A stretch of 64,000 bases of DNA from Ignavibacteria bacterium (GTDB taxonomy: Bacteria; Bacteroidota; Ignavibacteria; Tepidaquicellales; Tepidaquicellaceae): positions 124,001 through 188,000 of the forward strand of contig JBAZNU010000003.1 of NCBI GenBank assembly GCA_041649015.1. Reading direction: 5' to 3'. Numbering within the stretch: position 1 is the first letter of the stretch; each line of letters starts with the position of its first letter. The position numbers and the translations under genes are program-made. Positions 1-8,580 of the stretch are shown here, piece by piece. The notes beneath the pieces were generated by a model, which saw nothing but the letters and a program-made list of their open reading frames with translations, did not search any database and was not told where the DNA came from.

Positions 1-350
1 AAGAAGACGGTTTTGACTATAAAGTAATTATAAGCAGCATTAAGTTTTCTGTTGGTTATTCTGAACCGGATGCCGATAAAATTATAGGTGATGAAATGTT
101 TGTGCGTGATTTATCGTCGGCTTTTAAGTTTTCTGTGCTGAATTCAGGTAACGATCAGCAGTCGGTCTTGAAAACTTACAGGGATGAAGTAAAAATTGAG
201 TATTTTGATTACATTCAGGAAAGCAATTATGGATTTATGAAATCTGGTCTGCCGGATAAGCCCTTTTTGAAAAAGATCATCGTTCCTGCGATTATTGTTG
301 CCGTATCAGCAATTGCTGCAATATTATTTTTTACAATTAGAAGCAAATAA
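1..350 (+). CDS. C-terminal part of a membrane-anchored protein (5' end outside window)
   Basis: The frame is open from base 3 to the stop at 348-350, so only about 115 C-terminal residues are seen; the first internal ATG (base 96) is unlikely to be the true start. The visible part is mixed polar sequence followed by one hydrophobic segment of about 20 residues and a short basic tail, i.e. a C-terminal membrane anchor with most of the protein on the other side. It lies 13 bp before bamD on the same strand, so the two are probably co-transcribed. I do not recognise the family; the function is unknown. Confidence 0.6.
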   Translation, partial: EDGFDYKVIISSIKFSVGYSEPDADKIIGDEMFVRDLSSAFKFSVLNSGNDQQSVLKTYRDEVKIEYFDYIQESNYGFMKSGLPDKPFLKKIIVPAIIVAVSAIAAILFFTIRSK

Positions 351-363
351 AATTAACATATTA

Positions 364-1119
364 ATGAAATATTATCTTTTTTTAACCGTTGTGATTCTTT
401 CTTACTTTGCTGCGGGTTGTTCCGGTTCGGGTACTTCGGATATTAGCAAAATCGACGACCCCGAAAAGGCTTTTGCCGTTGCCATGAATAATTACAACAA
501 CAAAGATTATGTAGATGCCATTGAAGATTTTTCTCTTATGAAAGTTAAGTTTTCCGGCACGAGCATCAGCGATAAGGTTCAGTATTATTTGGCTATGAGC
601 TACTTGAAGCAGGAAGAGTACATTCTCGCAGCCTATGAATTCGAATATCTTCTGAAAAATTACGCGACCAGCACTCTGGCTGTTGAAGGAAGATATCGGC
701 TTGCTTTGTGCTATTACGGTATGTCTCCGCAGTATTCTCTCGACCAGACGTATACCTATCAGGCTATTATGGAATTAAAAAACTTTCTCGAGCTCTATCC
801 GACTGATAAAAACGCTCCGGAAGCCGAAAAGAAAATTCGTGAGTTGCGCAACAAACTTGCTTACAAGGAACTTAAAGCAGCCGAACTGTACTCAACTTTG
901 GGAGATTATAGGGCTGCAACAATCTATTATGAAAATGTTGTTAACGAATATTTTGATACAGACTATGCGGATGACGCCCTTTACGGGAAAATTACAATGC
1001 TTATTAAAAGGAAAAAACCGGCAGAAGCGAAAACTGAAATCGAAAGATTTGAAACTCGGTTTCCTAAAAGTCCTTTTCTGCCGAAAGTTAAATCAATTAA
1101 AAGTACATTGCCGAAATGA
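364..1119 (+). CDS. bamD: Outer membrane protein assembly factor BamD-like TPR lipoprotein
   Basis: A 251-residue predicted lipoprotein. The start at 364 puts a signal peptide ending in a lipobox (FAAGC, Cys19) at the N-terminus; an in-frame upstream ATG at 295 would bury it behind 23 residues and is rejected. The mature protein is a run of TPR-like helices (AMNNYNNKDYVDAIEDF, then AYEFEYLLKNY, then AATIYYENVVNEY) with the spacing and length of the BamD/ComL family. BamD partners BamA in inserting beta-barrels into the outer membrane. The stop overlaps the next start (ATGA), implying translational coupling with the thioesterase. BamD is preferred over a general TPR lipoprotein because of size and repeat layout. 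Confidence 0.8.
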   Translation: MKYYLFLTVVILSYFAAGCSGSGTSDISKIDDPEKAFAVAMNNYNNKDYVDAIEDFSLMKVKFSGTSISDKVQYYLAMSYLKQEEYILAAYEFEYLLKNYATSTLAVEGRYRLALCYYGMSPQYSLDQTYTYQAIMELKNFLELYPTDKNAPEAEKKIRELRNKLAYKELKAAELYSTLGDYRAATIYYENVVNEYFDTDYADDALYGKITMLIKRKKPAEAKTEIERFETRFPKSPFLPKVKSIKSTLPK

Positions 1120-1601
1120 TTATAAAATCTAAATTTGTTAGAGAGTCTCAGGTCCAGATGGTCGAACTCGTTCTTCCAAACGATACGAATATGCTCGGTA
1201 ATCTGCTCGGCGGAAAACTTATGCACTGGATTGATATCGCGGCTGCACTCGCTGCCTCAAGACACTGCAATAATATTGCCGTTACCGCTGCCGTTGATAA
1301 TCTTCAGTTTCACAAGCCGATTAAACTTGGCGATATCATTCGGCTTAAAGCTTCTGTAAACAGGGCGTTTAAAACTTCTATGGAAGTTGGTGTCAAAGTT
1401 GAAGTCGAAAACATTAAATTTGGTGAGGTGTTCCACTCGAATAGCGCTTATTTAACCTTTGTGAATGTTGATAAAGAATCGGGAAGACCAATCCCCGTTC
1501 CGGAAATTATTCCCGAATCCGATGAGGAAAAAAGAAGATTTGAACATGCTAAGAAAAGACGCGACCAGAGAGTTCAGGAACAGTCAGGTTTCATTCAGTA
1601 A
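1116..1601 (+). CDS. Acyl-CoA thioesterase, hotdog fold (YciA/BFIT type)
   Basis: A 161-residue single hotdog-domain protein. The motif NMLGNLLGGKLMHWID with the following AALAASRHC is characteristic of the YciA/cytosolic acyl-CoA hydrolase group, where the Asn/Gly-rich turn and the Asp of the hotdog helix form the active site. A charged C-terminal tail (residues about 130-161) follows. It would hydrolyse acyl-CoA to free acid and CoA; chain-length preference cannot be read from sequence. It overlaps bamD by 4 bp and is followed 11 bp later by an ABC ATPase. Confidence 0.85.
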   Translation: MIIKSKFVRESQVQMVELVLPNDTNMLGNLLGGKLMHWIDIAAALAASRHCNNIAVTAAVDNLQFHKPIKLGDIIRLKASVNRAFKTSMEVGVKVEVENIKFGEVFHSNSAYLTFVNVDKESGRPIPVPEIIPESDEEKRRFEHAKKRRDQRVQEQSGFIQ

Positions 1602-1612
1602 ATTATATACTT

Positions 1613-2269
1613 ATGTCCGGAGTTTTTCTAAAAACTGTTGATCTCGAGAAAAGTTTTCTGAATAAAGTTATATTCAGAAACGTTAACCTTGAACTTAAAT
1701 CAGGGGATTCTCTCGCCGTTACCGGACGAAACGGGTCGGGTAAATCAACCTTGCTGAAGGTTCTTGCAAATCTTATGAAACCAAATAAAGGTAAGGTCAT
1801 TGTTAGTAATGATTCGGATGTGATTCCTGCGGATAAGTTGCATCTCTGTTTCGGTATGATTGCTCCTTATCTTAATCTTTATGACGAACTGACCGCCCTT
1901 GAAAATCTTGAATTCTTCTATGACCTTAAATGCGGTAATCTTCCCGATTCAAATAAAAAAGAGCATCTGAAATATCTGCTCAAAAGGATAAATCTCTTCA
2001 ACCGCAGGAATGACGAGGTTAAGAATTTTTCTTCGGGCATGAAGCAAAGGGTTAAGCTTGCATTCGCAATTATTAACAATCCGGAAATTCTATTAATGGA
2101 CGAGCCCCGTACTAACCTCGACGTCGAGGGTATTGACCTGGTCTATAAAATTGCGGATGAACATAAAGAAAACGGTATTCTTATACTCGCAACAAACGAA
2201 CCCGAGGATACAAAGCTCTGCTCGGGCGTAATTTCAATTGAAAATTTTAAAACCGATGTCCAGAAGTAG
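1613..2269 (+). CDS. ABC transporter ATP-binding protein, CcmA/heme-exporter-like
   Basis: A 218-residue ATPase subunit. Walker A is GRNGSGKST (about residues 38-46), the signature is FSSGMKQR (about 139-146) and Walker B reads ILLMDEP followed by RTNLD. The short single-domain length fits CcmA-type exporter ATPases. In relatives a CcmB-like permease usually lies next door; here the flanking genes are a thioesterase and a sigma factor, so the membrane partner is not visible. The signature has SSGM rather than SGGQ, as in several exporter ATPases. Family assignment is firm; the substrate is unknown. Confidence 0.8.
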   Translation: MSGVFLKTVDLEKSFLNKVIFRNVNLELKSGDSLAVTGRNGSGKSTLLKVLANLMKPNKGKVIVSNDSDVIPADKLHLCFGMIAPYLNLYDELTALENLEFFYDLKCGNLPDSNKKEHLKYLLKRINLFNRRNDEVKNFSSGMKQRVKLAFAIINNPEILLMDEPRTNLDVEGIDLVYKIADEHKENGILILATNEPEDTKLCSGVISIENFKTDVQK

Positions 2270-2884
2270 ATGACCGAAAATAATCCTGAACATAATAATA
2301 AAAGTGCTTCAAAACTTGAAGATTACAACCTGATTCAAAGTGCCCTGAAAGGCAATCAGGCTTCTTACGACCGTCTGATGAAGAAATACTACCGGCTTGT
2401 TTCTAACCTTATTAACCGGATGATTTATAACAAAGATGACGTTGAAGACCTTGCACAGGAAGCGTTCATCAAAGCATTTAATTCTCTCGATAAATTCGAT
2501 CACCAGTTTGCTTTTTCAACATGGTTGTATAAAATAGCTTCTAATAATTGTATTGATTATCTCAGAAAAAAGAAACTTAGTACTGTCTCTATTGACAAGG
2601 AAATCGACAGTGAGGACGATGACCTCAGATTCGAAATTCCTGATAATGATTATAAACCCGACAGGAGAATCCTCGAACGTGAAAAACAGAAAATTTTGCT
2701 CGACGCTATAAACAGCCTGCCCGAAAAATATAAATCCGTTATTATCCTGAGGCATCAGGAAGAAATGGAATACGAAGAGATTGCTTCTAAGCTTGACCTC
2801 CCTCTCGGTACAGTAAAAGCACACATATTCAGAGGTCGCGAGCTGTTAAATAAATTTCTTAAAGATAAAATTCACCATTTTTAA
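2270..2884 (+). CDS. RNA polymerase sigma factor, ECF subfamily
   Basis: A 204-residue two-domain sigma factor. Region 2 contains VEDLAQEAFIKAFNSLDKF and FSTWLYKIASNNCIDYLRKKK (core binding and -10 recognition); region 4 contains LPEKYKSVIILRHQEEMEYEEIASKLDLPLGTVKAHIFRGRELL's helix-turn-helix (-35 recognition). An acidic linker of about 40 residues joins them. Its ATG directly abuts the TAG of the upstream ATPase and mutS follows after 4 bp. No anti-sigma gene is adjacent, unlike many ECF loci, so control must come from elsewhere. The general type (RpoE/SigW-like) is clear. Confidence 0.9.
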   Translation: MTENNPEHNNKSASKLEDYNLIQSALKGNQASYDRLMKKYYRLVSNLINRMIYNKDDVEDLAQEAFIKAFNSLDKFDHQFAFSTWLYKIASNNCIDYLRKKKLSTVSIDKEIDSEDDDLRFEIPDNDYKPDRRILEREKQKILLDAINSLPEKYKSVIILRHQEEMEYEEIASKLDLPLGTVKAHIFRGRELLNKFLKDKIHHF

Positions 2885-2888
2885 GAAG

Positions 2889-5489
2889 ATGAAGAAGCAT
2901 GAAACACCTTTAATGAGGCAATACCGTCAGGTTAAAGAAAAATATCCTGATATGATTCTGTTGTTTCGTATGGGTGATTTCTTTGAAACCTTCGAAGATG
3001 ATGCCGTCACAGCCTCTAAGGTTCTCGGTATTACTCTTACAAAACGCTCTAACGGAGGTGCATCTGACGTTCCTCTCGCAGGTTTTCCTCATCATGCACT
3101 CGATAATTATCTTCCTAAACTCGTTAAAGCAGGGTACAGAGTTGCAGTTTGTGAACAGCTCGAAGATCCTAAGTTTGCAAAAGGTATCGTTAAACGTGAT
3201 GTTGTTGAAGTCGTTACTCCGGGTGCTAATTTCTCCGATAAGCTTTTAAACCATAAGTCAAACAATTTTCTTGCTGCTGTTTATCTGAAAGATAAAGTCT
3301 GCGGTCTCGCTTTCTGTGATGTTTCAACCGGAGAGTTTGCTGCTACCGAGGTACTCGATAAGAACCTTCTCGAACAGATTGAAACAATTAATCCGGCTGA
3401 AATTCTTATTCCTAAAAAGAATAAAGAGGCTGTATTAAAACTTCTTAATATTAACAGCGGTCCCCTCTACGACGGTGAGACACCTAAGCATACAATCACA
3501 AAAGTCGATGATTGGGTATTTAATCTTGACTATGCAAATGAATTACTTACAAACCAATTTGGTACTCAATCACTCAAAGGCTTCGGTATTGACGATATGA
3601 AAGAGGGTGTCATAGCAGCAGGTTGTGTTATGAACTACCTCAACGAAACACAGAAAAGTAAGCTCGAGCATATTAAAAAGATTTACAAATATAATTATAC
3701 CGATTATATAATCCTCGACCCGTCCACAAAGCGCAACCTTGAAATCACTGCATCTATAAGTGAAGGCGGCAGGGAAGGCACACTTATTTCTATTCTTGAC
3801 AGAACTCAAACACCGATGGGCGGACGCCTTCTAAAAAAATGGGTTTCTCGGCCGCTTAAACGTAAAGAACAAATTGAAAGACGTCTCAATGCTGTAAAAG
3901 ATTTTTATGATAATAAAGGATTAAGAAAATCAGTTATCGAAAACCTCAAGTCTATCGCTGACCTTGAGCGGCTCCTTTCTAAAGTTGCAACGGGGAAGGC
4001 CGTTCCCAGAGATATTGTCCAGCTTAAAATCTCTCTCAAAAATGTTACGGCTATTAAAAAACTTCTCACTGATTTCAAATCTGATTCTGTTCTTGCACTT
4101 AAGAATTCTCTTATAGAATGCAATGAGCTTATAAACGAAATTGAAACCGTCGTAAATGAAAACTTCCTTTCAGGCAGCGATAATTACGGTGTGATAAATA
4201 AAGGATACAACAAAGAACTCGATGAAATTAAAGAAATTCATATAAACGGAAAAACATGGATTGAGAATTTTCAGAGCAAGGAACGTAAAAGTACGGGTAT
4301 CAGTTCTTTGAAAGTCGATTATAATAAGGTGTTCGGGTATTATATAGATGTTACAAAGGCTAACCTCGATAAAGTACCCCCCTCCTACATTCGCAAGCAG
4401 ACTCTCGTTAACAATGAGAGGTTTATCACGGAAGAACTTAAAGTTTACGAAGATAAAATCTTCAATGCCGAAGAGAAGATAGTTGCTATAGAAAATAAAA
4501 TATTTCAGGAACTTCGCGAGTTTATTCTTAAGTTTACCGACAGCATTCAGAAAAATGCTTTGTTAATCGCTACAGTAGATACGCTCATTAGCTTTGCCGA
4601 AGTATCTGAATTGTATAACTATGTAATGCCGGAAATCTACGATAACGAAGAACTTGAAATTATCGAAGGCAGACATCCCGTTATCGAACAGCTGCTTTCG
4701 GCAGGCGAGAAGTACATTCCAAATGACACAAAAGTTGATACTGTTAATAACCAGATTCTTATTCTCACAGGTCCTAACATGAGCGGCAAGTCAAGTTACT
4801 TGCGCCAGACAGGGCTAATTGTTCTTCTTGCCCAGATTGGCTGCTTCGTTCCTGCTAAGTCTGCAAAGATTGGAATCGTTGATAAGATATTCACACGCGT
4901 CGGTGCTTCCGATAATATTGCTAAAGGTGAAAGTACTTTTCTCGTTGAAATGCACGAAGCCGCTAACATCCTGAATAATGCAACAGGAAAAAGCCTTCTT
5001 CTCCTCGATGAAATAGGCCGCGGCACAAGCACTTACGATGGAATCTCAATCGCTTGGGCTATAACGGAATATCTTCATGAAAATCCTAACATCCGCGCCA
5101 AGACACTCTTTGCAACGCACTACCATGAACTTAATTCGCTCGCTGAAAATTATGAACGCATTAAAAACTACCGTGTCGAGGTACGTGAGTATGGCGATAA
5201 GGTTATCTTCCTCAGAAAGATTACAGAAGGTACCGCAGACCATAGCTACGGAATTCAGGTTGCACAGATGGCAGGTCTTCCCGAAACAGTCACAACTCGT
5301 GCAAAGGAAATCCTGAAATCATTCGAGGATAAGAAATACCGCAAAACCCATAAAGACGATATTCAAATCAGTCTCTTTGAAGTTACAAAAGATACTGTCC
5401 TTAAGAATAAACTTAAAGATATTGATATTAACACAATTTCTCCCCTTGAAGCACTTAATTTGCTGAAGGGTCTTAAAGATGAACTTTAA
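2889..5489 (+). CDS. mutS: DNA mismatch repair protein MutS
   Basis: An 866-residue, full-length MutS. The N-terminal mismatch-binding domain has the canonical GDFFETFEDDA, whose Phe-x-Glu pair (FFE) contacts the mispair. The clamp and core domains follow, then the ATPase with Walker A GPNMSGKSS near residue 628, the DEIGRGTSTYDG Walker B and the THYHEL motif. It recognises mispairs as a dimer and recruits MutL. It starts 4 bp after the sigma factor gene, so it is probably transcribed as part of the bamD-to-crotonase run. Nothing is truncated. Confidence 0.98.
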   Translation: MKKHETPLMRQYRQVKEKYPDMILLFRMGDFFETFEDDAVTASKVLGITLTKRSNGGASDVPLAGFPHHALDNYLPKLVKAGYRVAVCEQLEDPKFAKGIVKRDVVEVVTPGANFSDKLLNHKSNNFLAAVYLKDKVCGLAFCDVSTGEFAATEVLDKNLLEQIETINPAEILIPKKNKEAVLKLLNINSGPLYDGETPKHTITKVDDWVFNLDYANELLTNQFGTQSLKGFGIDDMKEGVIAAGCVMNYLNETQKSKLEHIKKIYKYNYTDYIILDPSTKRNLEITASISEGGREGTLISILDRTQTPMGGRLLKKWVSRPLKRKEQIERRLNAVKDFYDNKGLRKSVIENLKSIADLERLLSKVATGKAVPRDIVQLKISLKNVTAIKKLLTDFKSDSVLALKNSLIECNELINEIETVVNENFLSGSDNYGVINKGYNKELDEIKEIHINGKTWIENFQSKERKSTGISSLKVDYNKVFGYYIDVTKANLDKVPPSYIRKQTLVNNERFITEELKVYEDKIFNAEEKIVAIENKIFQELREFILKFTDSIQKNALLIATVDTLISFAEVSELYNYVMPEIYDNEELEIIEGRHPVIEQLLSAGEKYIPNDTKVDTVNNQILILTGPNMSGKSSYLRQTGLIVLLAQIGCFVPAKSAKIGIVDKIFTRVGASDNIAKGESTFLVEMHEAANILNNATGKSLLLLDEIGRGTSTYDGISIAWAITEYLHENPNIRAKTLFATHYHELNSLAENYERIKNYRVEVREYGDKVIFLRKITEGTADHSYGIQVAQMAGLPETVTTRAKEILKSFEDKKYRKTHKDDIQISLFEVTKDTVLKNKLKDIDINTISPLEALNLLKGLKDEL

Positions 5490-5513
5490 ATTTATAAACT
5501 TAAACCGGTAAAA

Positions 5514-6296
5514 ATGAACGACCTCATACTAACTGAAGTAAATGACAATATCGGGATTATTACTTTCAATAATCCATCCAAAAAGAATGCATTAAATTCT
5601 GAATTACTTTTGCGGATTGTATCGGCATTAAAGGAATTTGAATCTCTGAAAGTTCGTGCCGTTATAATTAGGGCAGAAAAGAATGCAAAAGTTTGGTCTG
5701 CCGGCCACGACATAGACGAACTTCCGTTAAACGGCATCGACCCTCTCGGACAGGAAAAACCACTCGAACAGGCATTGAATGCTATCCAGCTTTTTCCCGC
5801 TCCCGTTATAGCAATGGTTGAAGGAAGCGTCTGGGGAGGTGCTTGCGACCTCGCTATTACGTGCGATATGGTTATTGGTTCTCCCGATTGTACTTTCGCA
5901 ATCACACCCGCAAAGATTGGAGTACCATACAATGCAAGCGGTGTTCTTCATTTTATAAACCGTCTTGGTCTCAGCCATGCAAAGGAAATGTTTTTCACTG
6001 GTTCTCCGATTGACTCTATAACAGCTCTTTACTTCGGTATAATTAACCACATCATTGAAAACGATAAGATTGATGATTTTACATTCAGTCTTGCGAAGAA
6101 AATTTCCTATAACTCTCCGCTTTCTATAAGCGTAATCAAAGAGCAGTTCAGAATTCTAACTAACGCTCATCCAATAACCCCAAACGCTTTTGAGCATATA
6201 GAATCACTCAGACGAAAAGTCTATACAAGCGAAGATTATCTCGAGGGCATTAAGTCCTTTAAAGAAAAACGCCGACCGTCCTTTAAAGGAAAATAG
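5514..6296 (+). CDS. scpB: Methylmalonyl-CoA decarboxylase-like crotonase (ScpB family)
   Basis: A 260-residue enoyl-CoA hydratase/isomerase superfamily protein. The blocks VWSAGHDIDELP, MVEGSVWGGACDLAITCDM and ITPAKIGVPYNASG match the ScpB (YgfG) group, which decarboxylates (R)-methylmalonyl-CoA to propionyl-CoA, rather than ordinary crotonases. The oxyanion-hole glycines (SAGHD; VWGGA) are present. The C-terminal FKEKRRPSFKGK also matches that family. No methylmalonyl-CoA mutase is nearby, so the pathway link is inferred. It lies 24 bp after mutS and converges on the SDR gene. Confidence 0.85.
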   Translation: MNDLILTEVNDNIGIITFNNPSKKNALNSELLLRIVSALKEFESLKVRAVIIRAEKNAKVWSAGHDIDELPLNGIDPLGQEKPLEQALNAIQLFPAPVIAMVEGSVWGGACDLAITCDMVIGSPDCTFAITPAKIGVPYNASGVLHFINRLGLSHAKEMFFTGSPIDSITALYFGIINHIIENDKIDDFTFSLAKKISYNSPLSISVIKEQFRILTNAHPITPNAFEHIESLRRKVYTSEDYLEGIKSFKEKRRPSFKGK

Positions 6297-6303
6297 CAAA
6301 ATT

Positions 6304-7065
6304 TTAAAACCCATATACCGAAAACCCTCCGTCTACGGCTATGCACTGGCCTGTTACATAGGTTGATGCATCCGACACTAGAAATGCTGCCACCTTGGCA
6401 ACTTCCTCTGTCTCGCCGTATCTTCCCATCGGAGTTCTTTCAAGTATGGATTTTAAATACTTGTTGTCATTAAGTAGTTTCTCTGTTAATGGAGTCTTTA
6501 TATACCACGGTGCAATTGCATTCACTCGTATCCCGTGCCGTGCCCATTCAACCGCAAGATTCTTTGTAAGTTGTATTATTCCCGCCTTTGTCATCGCATA
6601 CGGTGACCCCGTCCTTAATGCCGTGATTCCGGCTACAGATGAAATGTTGACTATTGATGCACTTTTTGCTTTCATCAGCAAAGGCAGCATCCTTACCGAT
6701 ATTCTAAAAACACTTTTGAGATTAGTGTCTATTATTGTATTAAATTCTTTTTCCGTGTATTCGTCCGATTTCTTTCTTATGTTAAACCCGGCATTGTTTA
6801 CAAGGATGTCAACCCTGTTCCACTTCTTAGTTACTGCTTTCATTAGTTTCTCAATCCCCGCCGGTTTGCTTATATCCGCAGCAACCCCCGAAAGCTCTTT
6901 GCCTTTGTATGTTTTTATCATATCGTCAATCAAACGTTTGTTCCTCGCTGCAATAAATACTTCAGCACCAAGTTCAATGAATAACTTTGTTATCGCAAGC
7001 CCTATACCCTTACTTCCGCCTGTTATTAATGCCTTCTTGCCCTTTAGAGAATAAATTTCTTTCAT
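6304..7065 (-). CDS. SDR family NAD(P)-dependent oxidoreductase
   Basis: A 253-residue classical short-chain dehydrogenase. The start at 7065 places the Rossmann motif TGGSKGIG about 12 residues in, as usual; the reading frame stays open to 7215 but those 50 extra residues are unlike the family. Catalytic Ser (NISSV), Tyr and Lys (YAMTKAG) and NNAG are all present, and the C-terminus ends VTGQCIAVDGGFSVYGF as in gluconate 5-dehydrogenase or tropinone-reductase-like SDRs. Substrate unknown. It is convergent with the crotonase gene, only 7 bp apart. Confidence 0.88.
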   Translation of the reverse strand: MKEIYSLKGKKALITGGSKGIGLAITKLFIELGAEVFIAARNKRLIDDMIKTYKGKELSGVAADISKPAGIEKLMKAVTKKWNRVDILVNNAGFNIRKKSDEYTEKEFNTIIDTNLKSVFRISVRMLPLLMKAKSASIVNISSVAGITALRTGSPYAMTKAGIIQLTKNLAVEWARHGIRVNAIAPWYIKTPLTEKLLNDNKYLKSILERTPMGRYGETEEVAKVAAFLVSDASTYVTGQCIAVDGGFSVYGF

Positions 7066-7260
7066 ATTATTATATTTTGTTTTTATAAATATATCTTCTT
7101 CGGTTTTCAAAAAATACTTAAATAATTTTCTGTTTCGTAACGTTTGTACACAGTTAATCTTTGGAAATCTTTTGTTATTAACCTCAATCTGGTTTCTTCT
7201 CACGTCCTGCAACACCCTATTTCCATATTTTGTTATTAAGATTAGATGTAAATTGTTCCA

Positions 7261-8568
7261 ATGAAGGTCAAAAAAGATAAAGTAAAGATTATTACACTCG
7301 GGTGTTCAAAGAATCTTGTGGATTCCGAGCATATTTCCGCTCAGCTTAAAAATGGAAACGTTGAAATTGTTGAAGATGAAAACAAGGCAAACACTGTTAT
7401 TATTAATACTTGCGGATTCATCCAGCCCGCTAAAGAAGAGTCTATTAACACTATCCTTGCCGCAGTTGAAAACAAACAGCAGGGCAAACTTAAAAACGTT
7501 TATGTTGCAGGGTGTCTTTCTGATAGGTATATGGAGGAACTTATAATTGAAATTCCTGAAGTAGATAAATATTTCGGTGCTACCAGCAAACCTAAAACAA
7601 TGTATGATATACTCAATGCAATGGGTATAGATTATAAAAAGAATCTTGTCGGTGAACGCTCGCTTTCAACAAAACATTATGCATACCTGAAAATCAGCGA
7701 CGGCTGCGATAATCCTTGCTCTTTCTGCGCCATTCCTATAATGCGCGGCGGTCATGTTTCAAAACCTTTAAAAGAAATTATTAACGAAGCAAAAAAGCTT
7801 GCGGATAAAGGTATTAAAGAATTACTCGTTATCGGACAGGATACTACCTACTGGGGTATGGATATAAACCGCAAACGTGAAATAGCAAAAGTCCTGAATG
7901 CTCTTTCTGATATTAATGGTATTGAATGGATTCGCCTAATGTATGCATACCCATCCCGTTTTCCCGATGGGCTGATTGAGGTCATTGCAAACAATGAAAA
8001 AGTATGTAAGTATATCGATATTCCCATCCAGCACATATCTGATAATATGCTTAAAATAATGAGGCGCGGTATCACAAAGAAACAACAGATACACCTTCTC
8101 GAATCACTAAGAAACAAAGTTGAAGATATTGCCATTCGTACAACCCTCCTCGTCGGTCATCCCGGCGAAACGGAAGAAGATGTACAAGAACTTGCTGACT
8201 TTGTCAGAGACTTTGAATTCGATAGGCTCGGCGTTTTCACTTATTCCCATGAAGAAGGCACTTATGCGCATACCTATAAAGATGATGCTTCCCAGCGTGA
8301 AAAGAATAAACGTCATAAGAAAATTCTTGATGTTCAGAAAAAAGTCTCCGAGAAAAAGAACAGGGGAATGCTTAACAGGGTTTGCAGGGTTATAATAGAT
8401 AGAAAAGAGTTTGATTACTACATCGGAAGAACCTATAAAGATGCACCCGAAATTGACCAGGAAGTTTATATTAAATCTGAAAAGAAATTGATTGATGGTA
8501 ATTTTTACGACGCAAAGATTTATGATTACGAAGAGTTTGATTTGTTTGGAGAAATAATTCATAACTAA
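7261..8568 (+). CDS. rimO: Ribosomal protein S12 methylthiotransferase RimO
   Basis: A 435-residue radical SAM methylthiotransferase. The N-terminal UPF0004 domain supplies the second cluster cysteines C15 (GCSKNLVDSE, diagnostic of RimO over MiaB), C51 and C85. The radical SAM motif CDNPCSFC lies near residues 149-156, and a TRAM-like domain ends the protein. RimO adds a methylthio group to the conserved aspartate of ribosomal protein S12. It is divergent from the SDR gene and followed 12 bp later by the GWxTD gene. Confidence 0.96.
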   Translation: MKVKKDKVKIITLGCSKNLVDSEHISAQLKNGNVEIVEDENKANTVIINTCGFIQPAKEESINTILAAVENKQQGKLKNVYVAGCLSDRYMEELIIEIPEVDKYFGATSKPKTMYDILNAMGIDYKKNLVGERSLSTKHYAYLKISDGCDNPCSFCAIPIMRGGHVSKPLKEIINEAKKLADKGIKELLVIGQDTTYWGMDINRKREIAKVLNALSDINGIEWIRLMYAYPSRFPDGLIEVIANNEKVCKYIDIPIQHISDNMLKIMRRGITKKQQIHLLESLRNKVEDIAIRTTLLVGHPGETEEDVQELADFVRDFEFDRLGVFTYSHEEGTYAHTYKDDASQREKNKRHKKILDVQKKVSEKKNRGMLNRVCRVIIDRKEFDYYIGRTYKDAPEIDQEVYIKSEKKLIDGNFYDAKIYDYEEFDLFGEIIHN

Positions 8569-8580
8569 ATATTTAGGATT

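Noticed and set aside
6280..6295. Palindrome TCCTTTAAAGGA at the end of the crotonase gene as terminator
   Set aside because: No loop and no T-run, and it lies within coding sequence.
7066..7215. Longer N-terminus for the SDR protein
   Set aside because: The Rossmann motif is expected about 12 residues from the start, which fits 7065; the extra 50 residues look non-coding.
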